A DNA stretch of 64,000 nucleotides from Candidatus Uabimicrobium amorphum. GTDB taxonomy: Bacteria; Planctomycetota; Uabimicrobiia; Uabimicrobiales; Uabimicrobiaceae. This document shows positions 18,896-27,043 of the stretch, in pieces. Under the pieces are notes generated by a model, which did no database searches, was not told where the DNA came from, and worked only from the letters and a program-made list of their open reading frames with translations. Each line of letters opens with the position of its first letter. The first letter of the stretch is position 1. The stretch is from the NCBI RefSeq assembly GCF_009002475.1, contig NZ_AP019860.1, positions 5,966,501-6,030,500 on the forward strand, given 5' to 3'. The position numbers and the translations under genes are program-made.

Positions 18896-20071
18896 ATGAC
18901 AAAGATAATAATACTATTTACTGTAGTGCTTTTTGCGACGACAGTAGTTGTGGGTGAAAAAAACGATGAGTATGTGAGTGCTCTTCTGGAAAGTTTAAAC
19001 GATGAAAATCCGATTGTTCGTGACCAAGCTGCAGAAAAATTGTCGTTACAAGGCGAAGATATTATTCCTCTGCTAATGGAGAATTTCAGCAAGGACAGCT
19101 ATGCTGTGCGGCGGACAAAAGCGTATGTGATTGGACAAATAGAAACCAGGAACAGCATTAAATATTTACTAGAAATACTCAAAGATAAGGATGAAGGTGT
19201 TCGCAATGTTGCCGCGTGTATGTTGCTAAATTTATCCGATAAATTTCCTATTCTCGAAAAATTGCAGGGACTTCGTACCACTGTTCCGCAAATACGCGAA
19301 ACTTTTACCGACTTACGTAGAAGTATTATCTACAAAGAAATCGAACAAGAGTTGCTTTACTATGTGTCCCCCGATGGGAATTCAGGATATTTTACCGGAC
19401 AATTTGCGAAGCTACAGCGTAAATGGAAACATGAAGCCATTATTCCTCTTTTAGACATTTTTAGTGATCCCGAGTATCGTTATGTGAACAATCACATTAA
19501 TGATGATCGAGAAACAGCGCGACAAGTTCGATTTCTTGCCGGAGAGGGATTAGCGGATTTAAAAAACATTTATACCACCAATTTGCGTCTTAGTGTAAAA
19601 AGAGCCTTGGATGATATGGTTCGAGAGATGAGATCCGAAAATCAACAACTCGATGACTATATCAAAGGGCTTGTGAATAAAATACTATACAATATTGGCT
19701 ATACGGCAAATTTCGATGCCGAACTACGGCGTTTAAAATGGCGACTACGTATGAATCCAAGAGATCGCGATACGTTATTTGAAATCGGAATGAAATATTT
19801 GCAAATAGGTGATACGAAAAATGGTATTTTGTACTTAAACAAAGCCGTGGCTGTGAGTCCCAAGGATGGAATTACCTATTACAATTTGGCATGTGCATAT
19901 TCGGTGGCTGGTCGCGTAGAACTGGCAATGGATGCCTTAGAAAAATCAGTGGATTATGGCTATACAGATCTTGACTGGATGCTAAAAGATGGTGACTTGC
20001 GCAATGTACGTAAACATCCACGATTTGTAAAATTGGTAAAAAGGCTGGAAAAACTAAATGCAGGTAAATAG
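18896..20071 (+). CDS. Exported HEAT + TPR repeat protein
   Basis: 391 residues with a signal peptide (TKIIILFTVVLFATTVVVG). Residues about 25-115 hold HEAT/PBS-lyase-like pairs (NDENPIVRDQAAEKLSLQG; DEGVRNVAACMLLNLS); residues about 290-375 hold two TPRs (DTLFEIGMKYLQIGDTKNG; ITYYNLACAYSVAGRVELA), ending in a Lys-rich tail. The fold suggests a protein-interaction role outside the cytoplasm; partner unknown. AAGGAG nine bases before ATG 18896 fixes the start. It heads a run of three exported proteins and its last bases overlap an alternative start of the next gene. Confidence 0.82.
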   Translation: MTKIIILFTVVLFATTVVVGEKNDEYVSALLESLNDENPIVRDQAAEKLSLQGEDIIPLLMENFSKDSYAVRRTKAYVIGQIETRNSIKYLLEILKDKDEGVRNVAACMLLNLSDKFPILEKLQGLRTTVPQIRETFTDLRRSIIYKEIEQELLYYVSPDGNSGYFTGQFAKLQRKWKHEAIIPLLDIFSDPEYRYVNNHINDDRETARQVRFLAGEGLADLKNIYTTNLRLSVKRALDDMVREMRSENQQLDDYIKGLVNKILYNIGYTANFDAELRRLKWRLRMNPRDRDTLFEIGMKYLQIGDTKNGILYLNKAVAVSPKDGITYYNLACAYSVAGRVELAMDALEKSVDYGYTDLDWMLKDGDLRNVRKHPRFVKLVKRLEKLNAGK

Positions 20072-20081
20072 GTTGTTGTCG

Positions 20082-21185
20082 ATGAAAGTTATATTTTTAC
20101 TGATGCTTGCCATTTGCGGGTTGTCCGCGTCTCTAGATAAACAATATCTGCAAGCATATGAATTTGCGCGTAACCCTAGGGGGTTAAATTATACACATGG
20201 ACAAGCTTTTTTATGGGCAAAAAAATTTGTCGAAACGAAAGGAGTCTTTCGCCAGAAAATTTTAGTTGCGCAGTACCAAGAAGCCTTTGATTTTGCGACA
20301 GAGTTTCTTGAGATATCCACTGACGAAGCAGATATTTGGGCAAAAAATCTTATTTTACGTCGAGGAACAATACCACTACGCGCGGATATAAGTAGCGAAA
20401 TGAACACTCTGCTCAATCGTATTACCTTTACGGCGGAAGATGGTAAAACTTGGGTGGAGGAATTTTTATTTTCTTCCGCGCCTTTATACACAAAATTGGA
20501 TATGCTAGACATGTATCGCGATGTGTATCTTTTTTGCCGGACAAATTACCTTGTCGCCGTCGACGATGAAACGGCACGTAAGATGGCGAACAAATTTGTT
20601 CAAAACCGCTTTCGTTTCTATAGTGATCGAAACCTGGTTGAGCAGTACGTGGTCGCCTTTGAGTTCGCTTTTAACTCTGAAGGACTGCGCCTGAGTTTTG
20701 AAGAATCCGTACAGTGGGCACAAAGTTATATAAAAAATCATGGTGTGATAAGCCGCGAGTTAGGGCTAGGTGATCAGTACCGTGAAGCATTCTTATTTGC
20801 ACGCAGTAGTGGTGGTTTGAGATTAAGCGATGAAGAATCAGTACAATGGGCACGTGGTTTTGTACAGGCACATGCTCAATTTTCTCTCAATCAAGGTCTT
20901 CTAGATAAATACCAAGAGTCTTTTCTGTTTGCTTATAACGGAGAAGTGCTAGAAATGCTTACGAAAATGCGCGACGCTCCTCCTGGCGTTTTTCTTGTCG
21001 ATGAAGCACAAAAATATGCGCGAAATTTAGTTCAGAGTAGAACGGAAATAAATCCACTAGGCAACCTTTTAACCCAATACCAAAACGCTTTTGTATTTGC
21101 TCATTCCAGTGATGGGTTACGTTTAGAATATTATAAAGCAAAGAGTTGGGCCAAAAAATTTATGGAATATAGAGTACAAAGATAA
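20082..21185 (+). CDS. Exported protein made of about seven ~45-residue repeats, unknown family
   Basis: 367 residues from ATG 20082, chosen because it yields a clean signal peptide (KVIFLLMLAICGLSAS); an ATG at 20058 inside the preceding gene would put eight residues before it. After the signal the protein is almost entirely repeats of pattern QYxxAFxFAxxSxGLRLSxEESxQWAxxFVQ, clearest at QYREAFLFARSSGGLRLSD and QYQNAFVFAHSSDGLRLE. Conserved aromatic (YQ, F, W) and Ala positions imply helical hairpins, similar in size to Sel1/TPR units but with a different consensus. I do not recognise the family. Flanked by exported HEAT/TPR and FGE-like proteins in one transcription unit. Confidence 0.75.
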   Translation: MKVIFLLMLAICGLSASLDKQYLQAYEFARNPRGLNYTHGQAFLWAKKFVETKGVFRQKILVAQYQEAFDFATEFLEISTDEADIWAKNLILRRGTIPLRADISSEMNTLLNRITFTAEDGKTWVEEFLFSSAPLYTKLDMLDMYRDVYLFCRTNYLVAVDDETARKMANKFVQNRFRFYSDRNLVEQYVVAFEFAFNSEGLRLSFEESVQWAQSYIKNHGVISRELGLGDQYREAFLFARSSGGLRLSDEESVQWARGFVQAHAQFSLNQGLLDKYQESFLFAYNGEVLEMLTKMRDAPPGVFLVDEAQKYARNLVQSRTEINPLGNLLTQYQNAFVFAHSSDGLRLEYYKAKSWAKKFMEYRVQR

Positions 21186-21200
21186 AGTGAGGAATTTACA

Positions 21201-22247
21201 ATGATGAGATATACAATGGTCCTTTTTTTTCTGTGTTGCTACACTTTTACAACAACAGCAGTTCATGCTGATGATAAAGAATTGATTTATGCAGCTCTAG
21301 AAAAGATCATTATACTCGAAAAAACTGTTAAGCGTTTAGAATCTAAAATAGTCGCGCTTGAGAAAAAAATTGAGCAAATGCAGCAACCAACCAAGAAAGA
21401 CAATATGTCTTCAGATGTTGCTCGCGAAATACAAAAAATTAAAGATCGTTTGGCAAATAAAGAACAAACAGATGATAATAAAGATCTGACACAAGTAACG
21501 CCACCAACAAAATTGGGGAAGTCAGACATTTTAGGGTTTGATTTTGTTGGTACCAAAACATATAGCTGTGAAGAAAAAACAAATACAGTAAAAGAATATA
21601 TCCATACAGAAACAGGTATTGAATTTGTATTAATTCCCAGTGGAACTTTCAAAATGGGTAGCAGTTACGGACAAGAAAACGAAAAACCTATTCATAAAGT
21701 TACCTTAGATGATTTTTTGATTTCGAAATATGAAATTACGCAACTCATTTGGCAAAAAATAATGCAGGGAAATCCTTCTTATTTTAAAGATAAACACAAG
21801 CCTGTGGAACGCATTTCGTGGAACGATGTTCAAAAATTCTGCGAGAAGACGAATTTGCGCTTGCCCACAGAAGCGGAATGGGAATATGCGTGTCGCGCAG
21901 GAACAACATCTTTGTATTATTGGGGAACACAAGACGCTACAGAGTATGCATGGCACTGGGATAATAGTAGTCGCACAACACATCGCGTAGGCTCAAAGAA
22001 GCCAAACGCGTTCGGTTTATTCGACATGAGTGGTAATGTGATGGAGTGGTGTTCCGATATCTACGAAGAATATACTAGCGCAGATGTCACCAATCCCAAA
22101 GGTGCGGAAAAAGGTTTTGATCACATATTACGCGGAGGAAGTTGGTACAGTGATGTGAAAGAATGTCGTTCCGCATACCGCTTGCGCAAACCACCGCGAC
22201 ACTTCAAGTTTAATATTGGATTCCGCGTTTGTAAATCTTTAAAATAA
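21201..22247 (+). CDS. Exported SUMF1/FGE-sulfatase-domain protein with coiled coil
   Basis: 348 residues: signal peptide (1-23), a heptad-rich coiled coil (about 30-65), a polar linker, then a formylglycine-generating-enzyme-like domain (about 135-348). Family motifs: GIEFVLIPSGTFKMGS, VTLDDFLISKYEIT, RLPTEAEWEYACRAGT, FGLFDMSGNVMEWCSD, LRGGSWYS and NIGFRVC. Only some members are true FGEs that oxidise sulfatase cysteines; many, including planctomycete ones fused to kinases or coiled coils, have other or unknown roles. The copper-binding Cys pair of real FGE is not evident near the C-terminus, so sulfatase activation is doubtful. The ATG ATG start follows a GAGGAA site. Confidence 0.88.
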   Translation: MMRYTMVLFFLCCYTFTTTAVHADDKELIYAALEKIIILEKTVKRLESKIVALEKKIEQMQQPTKKDNMSSDVAREIQKIKDRLANKEQTDDNKDLTQVTPPTKLGKSDILGFDFVGTKTYSCEEKTNTVKEYIHTETGIEFVLIPSGTFKMGSSYGQENEKPIHKVTLDDFLISKYEITQLIWQKIMQGNPSYFKDKHKPVERISWNDVQKFCEKTNLRLPTEAEWEYACRAGTTSLYYWGTQDATEYAWHWDNSSRTTHRVGSKKPNAFGLFDMSGNVMEWCSDIYEEYTSADVTNPKGAEKGFDHILRGGSWYSDVKECRSAYRLRKPPRHFKFNIGFRVCKSLK

Positions 22248-22300
22248 ATAGTGCGTCAAGGCCATTGATGCTCATGCATGAAATAAAAACTTCCCCAGAG

Positions 22301-22380
22301 TGTCATTCCCGCGTAAGCGGGAAACCAGCAATGTAAAGTGGATTTGTAAACGCTGGATCCCTGCTTTTGCAGGGATGACA
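22301..22380 (+). repeat. Dispersed ~80-bp hairpin repeat, copy C (most regular)
   Basis: Begins tgtcattcccgcg and ends cagggatgaca. Left hairpin cccgcgtaagcggg, right hairpin ccctgcttttgcaggg, and the outer ends tgtcat/atgaca pair, so the whole can fold as a two-headed cruciform. Lies just downstream of the FGE-like gene and may double as transcript end. The rest of the 271-bp gap to the CoA transferase stop shows nothing further. Confidence 0.75.
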
Positions 22381-22518
22381 CCATAAGAAGTTTATATCTT
22401 AGCTTGATAGCCAGCAGGGAGGCCCCTTACTCAACAGTTCTAGAGAACTCCCTGAGTTAGTTGCTAACGGGCTTAGACTCGCAAACGGACTTGGGCTCTA
22501 TTATGCGTATTTTGGCAT

Positions 22519-23709
22519 TTAAATTACTTGCTCGTCATTCATCTGTGTAATTTGTGCGTCGCTGTATTGTAATTCGCGTAAGATGTCCTGTGAATGTTCA
22601 CCAAGAAGCGGTGGTGGCAAACGGTAATTCACAGGTGTTTCGCTCAAGTTCATTGGATTTCCTAGCGATTTCACCATACCAATGACCGGGTGTTCCAATT
22701 CGACAATCATTCCACGTGCCAGTAAATGTTCATCATTTAAAGTTTCCTGAGGCGCATAAATCGGTCCGCTAGGGATGCGCGCTTGTTGTAACTTTTCCAA
22801 CCAATAACTACTGTTGTGTTGCCGCATACAATCACTCAATAATTGTGTTAATTGTGGACGATGTTGTAAACGTAATGTATTGTTGATAAAACGTTCGTCC
22901 TCAGCCACTTTAGGGTAGTTAATTACGTCTAAAAAACTCGTCCACAATTTTTCACTTCCCACTCCAACAATAATCCAGCCATCTGCTGTAGGCAGTGGTT
23001 GGTAAGGTACAATAGAGGGATGAGTGTTACCTATTTTTTGTGGTGCTACACCTGTTGCAAGGTAACTACTCGCAACATTCGCCAACCATGTTGCTTGGCT
23101 ATCAAAAAGAGCATTGTCGATACTTTGACCTTTTCCCGTACGTGTGCGTGCAAAGAGAGCTGTCACAATCGCAAGAGCTGTGTATATCCCCGTTGTGATA
23201 TCTGCGATTGGTGTGGGGAAACGCATAGGATCACTTCCTGTCTCCCCTGTTAGTGACATGCAGCCACCCATTCCTTGGGCAATGACATCGTAGCCTGGTC
23301 TCTCGGCATAAGGACCAGTATTTCCAAACCCAGAAATGCTCGCCCAGATAAGTTGCGGATTTATATCATGGCAATACTTTTCATCTAAACCAAGCTTGGT
23401 GCGCGATGACTTGCGAGGGACATTGTGAATGAGAACGTCGGCTTTCTTGATGAGCTTAGCCATGACCTCTCGCCCTTTTTCTTTACCTAAATTAAGTGTT
23501 AAACCACGTTTGTTGCGGTTGGTTCCAAGATAATACGCGCTTACCTCGCCAACGAAAGGTGGCCCCCAACCTCTAGATTGGTCTCCTTTTCCCGGCTGCT
23601 CGATTTTAATGACATCGGCTCCGAAGTCACCTAGTATTTGTGCACAATATGGACCAGCAAGTGCTGATGTGTGATCGAGAACAAGTATTCCCTGTAAAGC
23701 ATTGCTCAT
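22519..23709 (-). CDS. Family III CoA transferase (CaiB/BaiF type)
   Basis: 396 residues, usual for formyl-CoA/succinyl-CoA transferases of class III, which move CoA between carboxylic acids through an aspartyl-CoA thioester. Motifs: N-terminal GILVLDHTSALAGPYCAQIL, DFGADVIKIEQPGKGDQSR, NRNKRGLTLNL, LIHNVP, and the GYDVIAQGMGG segment containing the usual catalytic Asp, followed by MSLTGE. C-terminal GMIVELEHP and GNPMNLS are typical. The natural substrates cannot be predicted. Transcribed divergently from the membrane protein at 23899 across 189 bp; no operon partner. Confidence 0.94.
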   Translation of the reverse strand: MSNALQGILVLDHTSALAGPYCAQILGDFGADVIKIEQPGKGDQSRGWGPPFVGEVSAYYLGTNRNKRGLTLNLGKEKGREVMAKLIKKADVLIHNVPRKSSRTKLGLDEKYCHDINPQLIWASISGFGNTGPYAERPGYDVIAQGMGGCMSLTGETGSDPMRFPTPIADITTGIYTALAIVTALFARTRTGKGQSIDNALFDSQATWLANVASSYLATGVAPQKIGNTHPSIVPYQPLPTADGWIIVGVGSEKLWTSFLDVINYPKVAEDERFINNTLRLQHRPQLTQLLSDCMRQHNSSYWLEKLQQARIPSGPIYAPQETLNDEHLLARGMIVELEHPVIGMVKSLGNPMNLSETPVNYRLPPPLLGEHSQDILRELQYSDAQITQMNDEQVI

Positions 23710-23898
23710 TATTTTTCCTCATAATTCTAAATTTATTTTTGTATAACTTGTATAACAATATCTAAAAACATCAAAGGCGGGAGTGCAAGAAAAAATTATC
23801 CTAACTTTTAATCAACGATTCAATTTTGTTGTTGAATGTTATAACGCTTTATTTTATCTTTATGAGAACTGTTACAAAACGATGAAAGGAATTACCAT

Positions 23899-24564
23899 AT
23901 GTATGCATTATTTATCTCTGACTTGGCCGGTGTATGGGTAGAAATATTTGGCGCTATTTGCGTTTTATCTATCGGTTGGTTATGGGGACGTTGGCGATCA
24001 GGAGTCGCTTGGAAACAAAAAAGATTTACAAATCGTGTTGTTCTTTCCTTAAACTCACTTACCTATAAAGAAGTGGAAAGTGAAGGAAAAACAACCAAAC
24101 GACCAGTACTACAGTTGCGTACTATATTTGAGCGCGATGCAATTTATGTTTTTCAAAATGAAATTATGGCGGAAATTTTGAACAAATGCATCAAACAAGT
24201 AAAACCTAGTGACTGCCTTGTTCATTTCGCCAAAGAAGATTCTTGGTATATGCTTAACGCTATCTTAAACCAAATTTGCGAGCGCTTTGCCGACGGAATT
24301 TTGAAAAAAGATATGGGAATGCCCATTGAAACTAGATGGTATACTTTTTGTGTAACATACGAATTAGAAGGTGCAATTCGTACTCACAAACCAAGGGTTA
24401 TGATCATGGAAAAAGAAGCTTTTGAGAACTTTCCCGACGATGATCCTGAAAACTTTGTGTTAGAAGCGGAAACTCATACCACTCGTGTAAAAACTTTGCA
24501 ACATTTGAAGAAACAACGCCAGAAGTATCCACATTTATTTATGGACATACAATTAAGTTTTTAA
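23899..24564 (+). CDS. Membrane-anchored protein of unknown function
   Basis: 221 residues with one N-terminal transmembrane helix (about 12-30, VEIFGAICVLSIGWLWG) followed by basic residues, so the C-terminal 185 residues are probably cytoplasmic. The soluble part mixes strands and helices and has no motif I recognise (RVVLSLNSLTY; RPRVMIMEKEAFENF-like stretch near 170). It precedes hemH by 10 bases and is likely co-transcribed, but there is no evidence of a role in heme synthesis. Start ATG 23899 follows a GAAAGGAA site. Confidence 0.75.
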   Translation: MYALFISDLAGVWVEIFGAICVLSIGWLWGRWRSGVAWKQKRFTNRVVLSLNSLTYKEVESEGKTTKRPVLQLRTIFERDAIYVFQNEIMAEILNKCIKQVKPSDCLVHFAKEDSWYMLNAILNQICERFADGILKKDMGMPIETRWYTFCVTYELEGAIRTHKPRVMIMEKEAFENFPDDDPENFVLEAETHTTRVKTLQHLKKQRQKYPHLFMDIQLSF

Positions 24565-24574
24565 AGGAAGTAAA

Positions 24575-25609
24575 ATGGATGCGACAAACACAAATGGAAT
24601 TTTAATGGTTAACTTAGGAACACCAGACTCGACAAAAGTATCTGATGTACGCAAATATTTACGACAATTTTTGATGGACGAGCGTGTTATTGACAAACCA
24701 TACTGGGTACGTAAACTCGTAGTGGAGTGTTTTATCATGCCCACGCGCCCCAAAGCTTCCGCTGAAGCATACAAGTCTATTTGGTGGGAGGAAGGCTCTC
24801 CGTTACTTATTTTAAGCCAAAGACTACAAAAGCTTTTACAAGAAAAAGTAAAAACACCGGTTGCACTAGGTATGCGTTATGGAAACCCTTCTGCGGAAAG
24901 TGCGATTTCGGAACTTTTGGAAAAAGTAAAGGATCTGAAAAAAATATTTTTGATACCACTATACCCTCATTATGCGATGTCAAGTTATGAAACAGCCGTT
25001 GTTGATGTGCAAGACACCATAAAAAAGATGAAACTTGATGTCGAACTCGACGTACTTCCACCGTACTACCAAAATGAAAAATATATCGACGCCTTGGTCG
25101 ATAGTGCCAAAGAACATCTAGAGTGGGACTATGACCATTTACTATTTAGTTATCATGGTATTCCTGAACGGCACTTGTGTAAAGCAGATCCTACAGGAGA
25201 ACATTGTCTTAAAGTAAAAGATTGTTGTCATGTACCATCTGAAGCGCATAATGTTTGTTATCGTCACCAAGTATTTCGTACTAGTGAAGAATTTGTGAAA
25301 AAAGCAAATATTCCCGAAGGTAAATACTCTGTATCTTTTCAGTCGCGACTCGGTAGAGATCCATGGCTTACACCATACACCGATGCAACATTTACCAAAC
25401 TTGCGGAGTCAGGTGTGAAGAAACTTTTACTTCTTTCTCCTGCCTTTGTTTCTGATTGCCTGGAAACATTGGAAGAGCTTTGTGAGGAGGGGGCGGAAAT
25501 CTTCGAAGAGGCTGGAGGGGAAGAATTACGCGTAGTTCCGTGTTTAAATGAAAATAAGGTATGGGTGGATACTCTAGCTTCGTGGTGCAAAGAAAGAGGC
25601 TTTGAGTAA
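24575..25609 (+). CDS. hemH: Ferrochelatase with an internal cysteine cluster
   Basis: Inserts iron into protoporphyrin (or coproporphyrin) in heme synthesis. N-terminal GILMVNLGTPDS, LFSYHGIPERHL with the catalytic His, and SFQSRLGRDPWLTP are diagnostic; LSPAFVSDCLETLEEL carries the conserved Glu. Between the catalytic His and the next helix lies a cysteine-rich segment (CKADPTGEHC, DCCHVP, NVCYRHQ); ferrochelatases of some proteobacteria and myxobacteria bind a [2Fe-2S] cluster with cysteines placed here, so a cluster is likely. Length 344 is normal. AAAGGAAG precedes ATG 24575. Convergent with the sufE operon; a shared terminator hairpin lies between them. Confidence 0.95.
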   Translation: MDATNTNGILMVNLGTPDSTKVSDVRKYLRQFLMDERVIDKPYWVRKLVVECFIMPTRPKASAEAYKSIWWEEGSPLLILSQRLQKLLQEKVKTPVALGMRYGNPSAESAISELLEKVKDLKKIFLIPLYPHYAMSSYETAVVDVQDTIKKMKLDVELDVLPPYYQNEKYIDALVDSAKEHLEWDYDHLLFSYHGIPERHLCKADPTGEHCLKVKDCCHVPSEAHNVCYRHQVFRTSEEFVKKANIPEGKYSVSFQSRLGRDPWLTPYTDATFTKLAESGVKKLLLLSPAFVSDCLETLEELCEEGAEIFEEAGGEELRVVPCLNENKVWVDTLASWCKERGFE

Positions 25610-25650
25610 ATAAAAAAGCGAACCAAAATTCCACATTGTGTTTCTATTTT

Positions 25651-25680
25651 AAATAAGAGCGTGTTTACACGCTCTTATTT
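25651..25680. terminator. Bidirectional terminator between hemH and sufE
   Basis: Perfect 13-bp stem (aaataagagcgtg / cacgctcttattt) around a 4-base loop, flanked by A-rich and T-rich runs on both sides, so it can act for both convergent genes. Confidence 0.88.
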
Positions 25681-25696
25681 ATTTACATGCAAAAAA

Positions 25697-26125
25697 TTAT
25701 GAATTTTCCGCACAAACTCTTGTCACTTCTTGCTTTAGTCGTTTTACAAGCCAACTTAGTCCGTTAAGACGCGTCATCCCCAAAATTTGTACCAACCCCA
25801 GAGAGTTTAGTAGCGTGTTGGGGCATTCCATAACCTCTTGTGGAGTTTTACCGTCAAAAGCGTCGAGGAGTAATGCCACAAAGCCTCTGACTGTCGGGGC
25901 TTCACGGGGAACATCTACAAATATTTGAACTTTTTGTTCTTGCATCTCTACCCATAGATGTACAGGAGTCTGGCATTCATGGAGTCTGTTTTTTCCTTCA
26001 TCTCGCGCTTTGTGGTAGCGTTGTGGTAAGTCAGGTAAATTTTCGGAATAGTCCATCAATGTATCTAACTTTTCATCGCGCGACATCAATTGAAAATCAT
26101 CTATAATTTCCTGTAAAGTACTCAT
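25697..26125 (-). CDS. sufE: SufE-family sulfur acceptor
   Basis: 142 residues from ATG 26125; a GTG three codons upstream lacks room for a ribosome site. SufE accepts persulfide from the cysteine desulfurase SufS and hands it to the SufBCD scaffold. The family pattern is visible: LQEIIDDFQLMSRDEKLDTL, the active-site Cys in HECQTPVHLW near residue 50, VRGFVALLLDAFDG and LGLVQILGMTRLNGL. It starts 12 bases after the sulfurtransferase stop, so the two sulfur-handling proteins are made together; no sufS or sufBCD is in the window. Confidence 0.93.
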   Translation of the reverse strand: MSTLQEIIDDFQLMSRDEKLDTLMDYSENLPDLPQRYHKARDEGKNRLHECQTPVHLWVEMQEQKVQIFVDVPREAPTVRGFVALLLDAFDGKTPQEVMECPNTLLNSLGLVQILGMTRLNGLSWLVKRLKQEVTRVCAENS

Positions 26126-26137
26126 GAACGACACTTT

Positions 26138-26986
26138 CTATGGTTTTTCAATGGGAACGCGAACCAAATTTCCCCACTCAGTCCATGACCCATCATAATT
26201 TCGCACATTTTTGTAACCTAGCAAGTAGCGAAGAACAAACCATGTGTGAGAAGAACGCTCACCGATACGACAATAAACGATGACATCATCCTCTTCGGCA
26301 ATGCCGGCACCTTGTGCATACAATTCTTCTAAGGCTTTTCTATCTTTAAAAGTGCCATCGTCGTTTGCTGCTTGCGACCATGGTACACTTTTCGCTCCCG
26401 GAATATGACCACCACGTAGAGAACCTTCCTGCGGATAGTCTGGCATGTGCAAAAGCTCACCCGTGTACTCGCCAGGGGAACGAACATCGATGAGAGGTTT
26501 CTTACCATCAATATGTTTGAGAACATGTTCGCGAAATGCACGAATTTCATCTTCGTTAATTTGTGAAACTTTGTACTCGGTTGCTGGAAAATCAGGAGTA
26601 TCTTTGGTCATCTCTCTGTTGTCATTCACCCACTTTTGACGTCCACCGTTTAACAACTTGCATTTTGTATGACCATACATGGTAAATGTCCAAAAAGCGT
26701 AGCATGCCCACCAATTGCTTTTGTCTCCGTAAAATACTACTGTTGTGTCATTGCTGATACCTTTTTTCGACATTAGTTCTTCAAATTTTTCTTTGCTGAT
26801 ATAATCGCGAATGAGTTCGTCTTGTAAATCGTTTTGCCAATCAATTTTGACGGCATTGCGAATGTGCCCTGTGTTGTATAGTAAAATATCTTCATTAGAT
26901 TCTACGATACGGATATTTGGATCATCAATGTGTTCTTGAAGCCAATCAGCACTGACAAGAACGTCAGGATGTGTATATTCACTCAT
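26138..26986 (-). CDS. Two-domain rhodanese-type sulfurtransferase (thiosulfate/3-mercaptopyruvate)
   Basis: 282 residues with two rhodanese domains. The N-terminal domain (about 8-130) is non-catalytic; the C-terminal one has the active-site loop YCRIGERSSHTWFVL with the nucleophilic Cys near residue 245. CRIGE-type loops are typical of thiosulfate sulfurtransferases of the actinobacterial SseA/CysA kind. ATG 26986 is chosen because AAGGA lies at proper distance; a further 14 in-frame codons upstream are open. Upstream of sufE and downstream of the repeat/HTH-like gene on the same strand. Likely supplies persulfide sulfur. Confidence 0.94.
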   Translation of the reverse strand: MSEYTHPDVLVSADWLQEHIDDPNIRIVESNEDILLYNTGHIRNAVKIDWQNDLQDELIRDYISKEKFEELMSKKGISNDTTVVFYGDKSNWWACYAFWTFTMYGHTKCKLLNGGRQKWVNDNREMTKDTPDFPATEYKVSQINEDEIRAFREHVLKHIDGKKPLIDVRSPGEYTGELLHMPDYPQEGSLRGGHIPGAKSVPWSQAANDDGTFKDRKALEELYAQGAGIAEEDDVIVYCRIGERSSHTWFVLRYLLGYKNVRNYDGSWTEWGNLVRVPIEKP

Positions 26987-27043
26987 GAGTTTTCCTTTGT
27001 AATTAAAATTATATACTGTAATAAGCATATTCTAACACAACAA

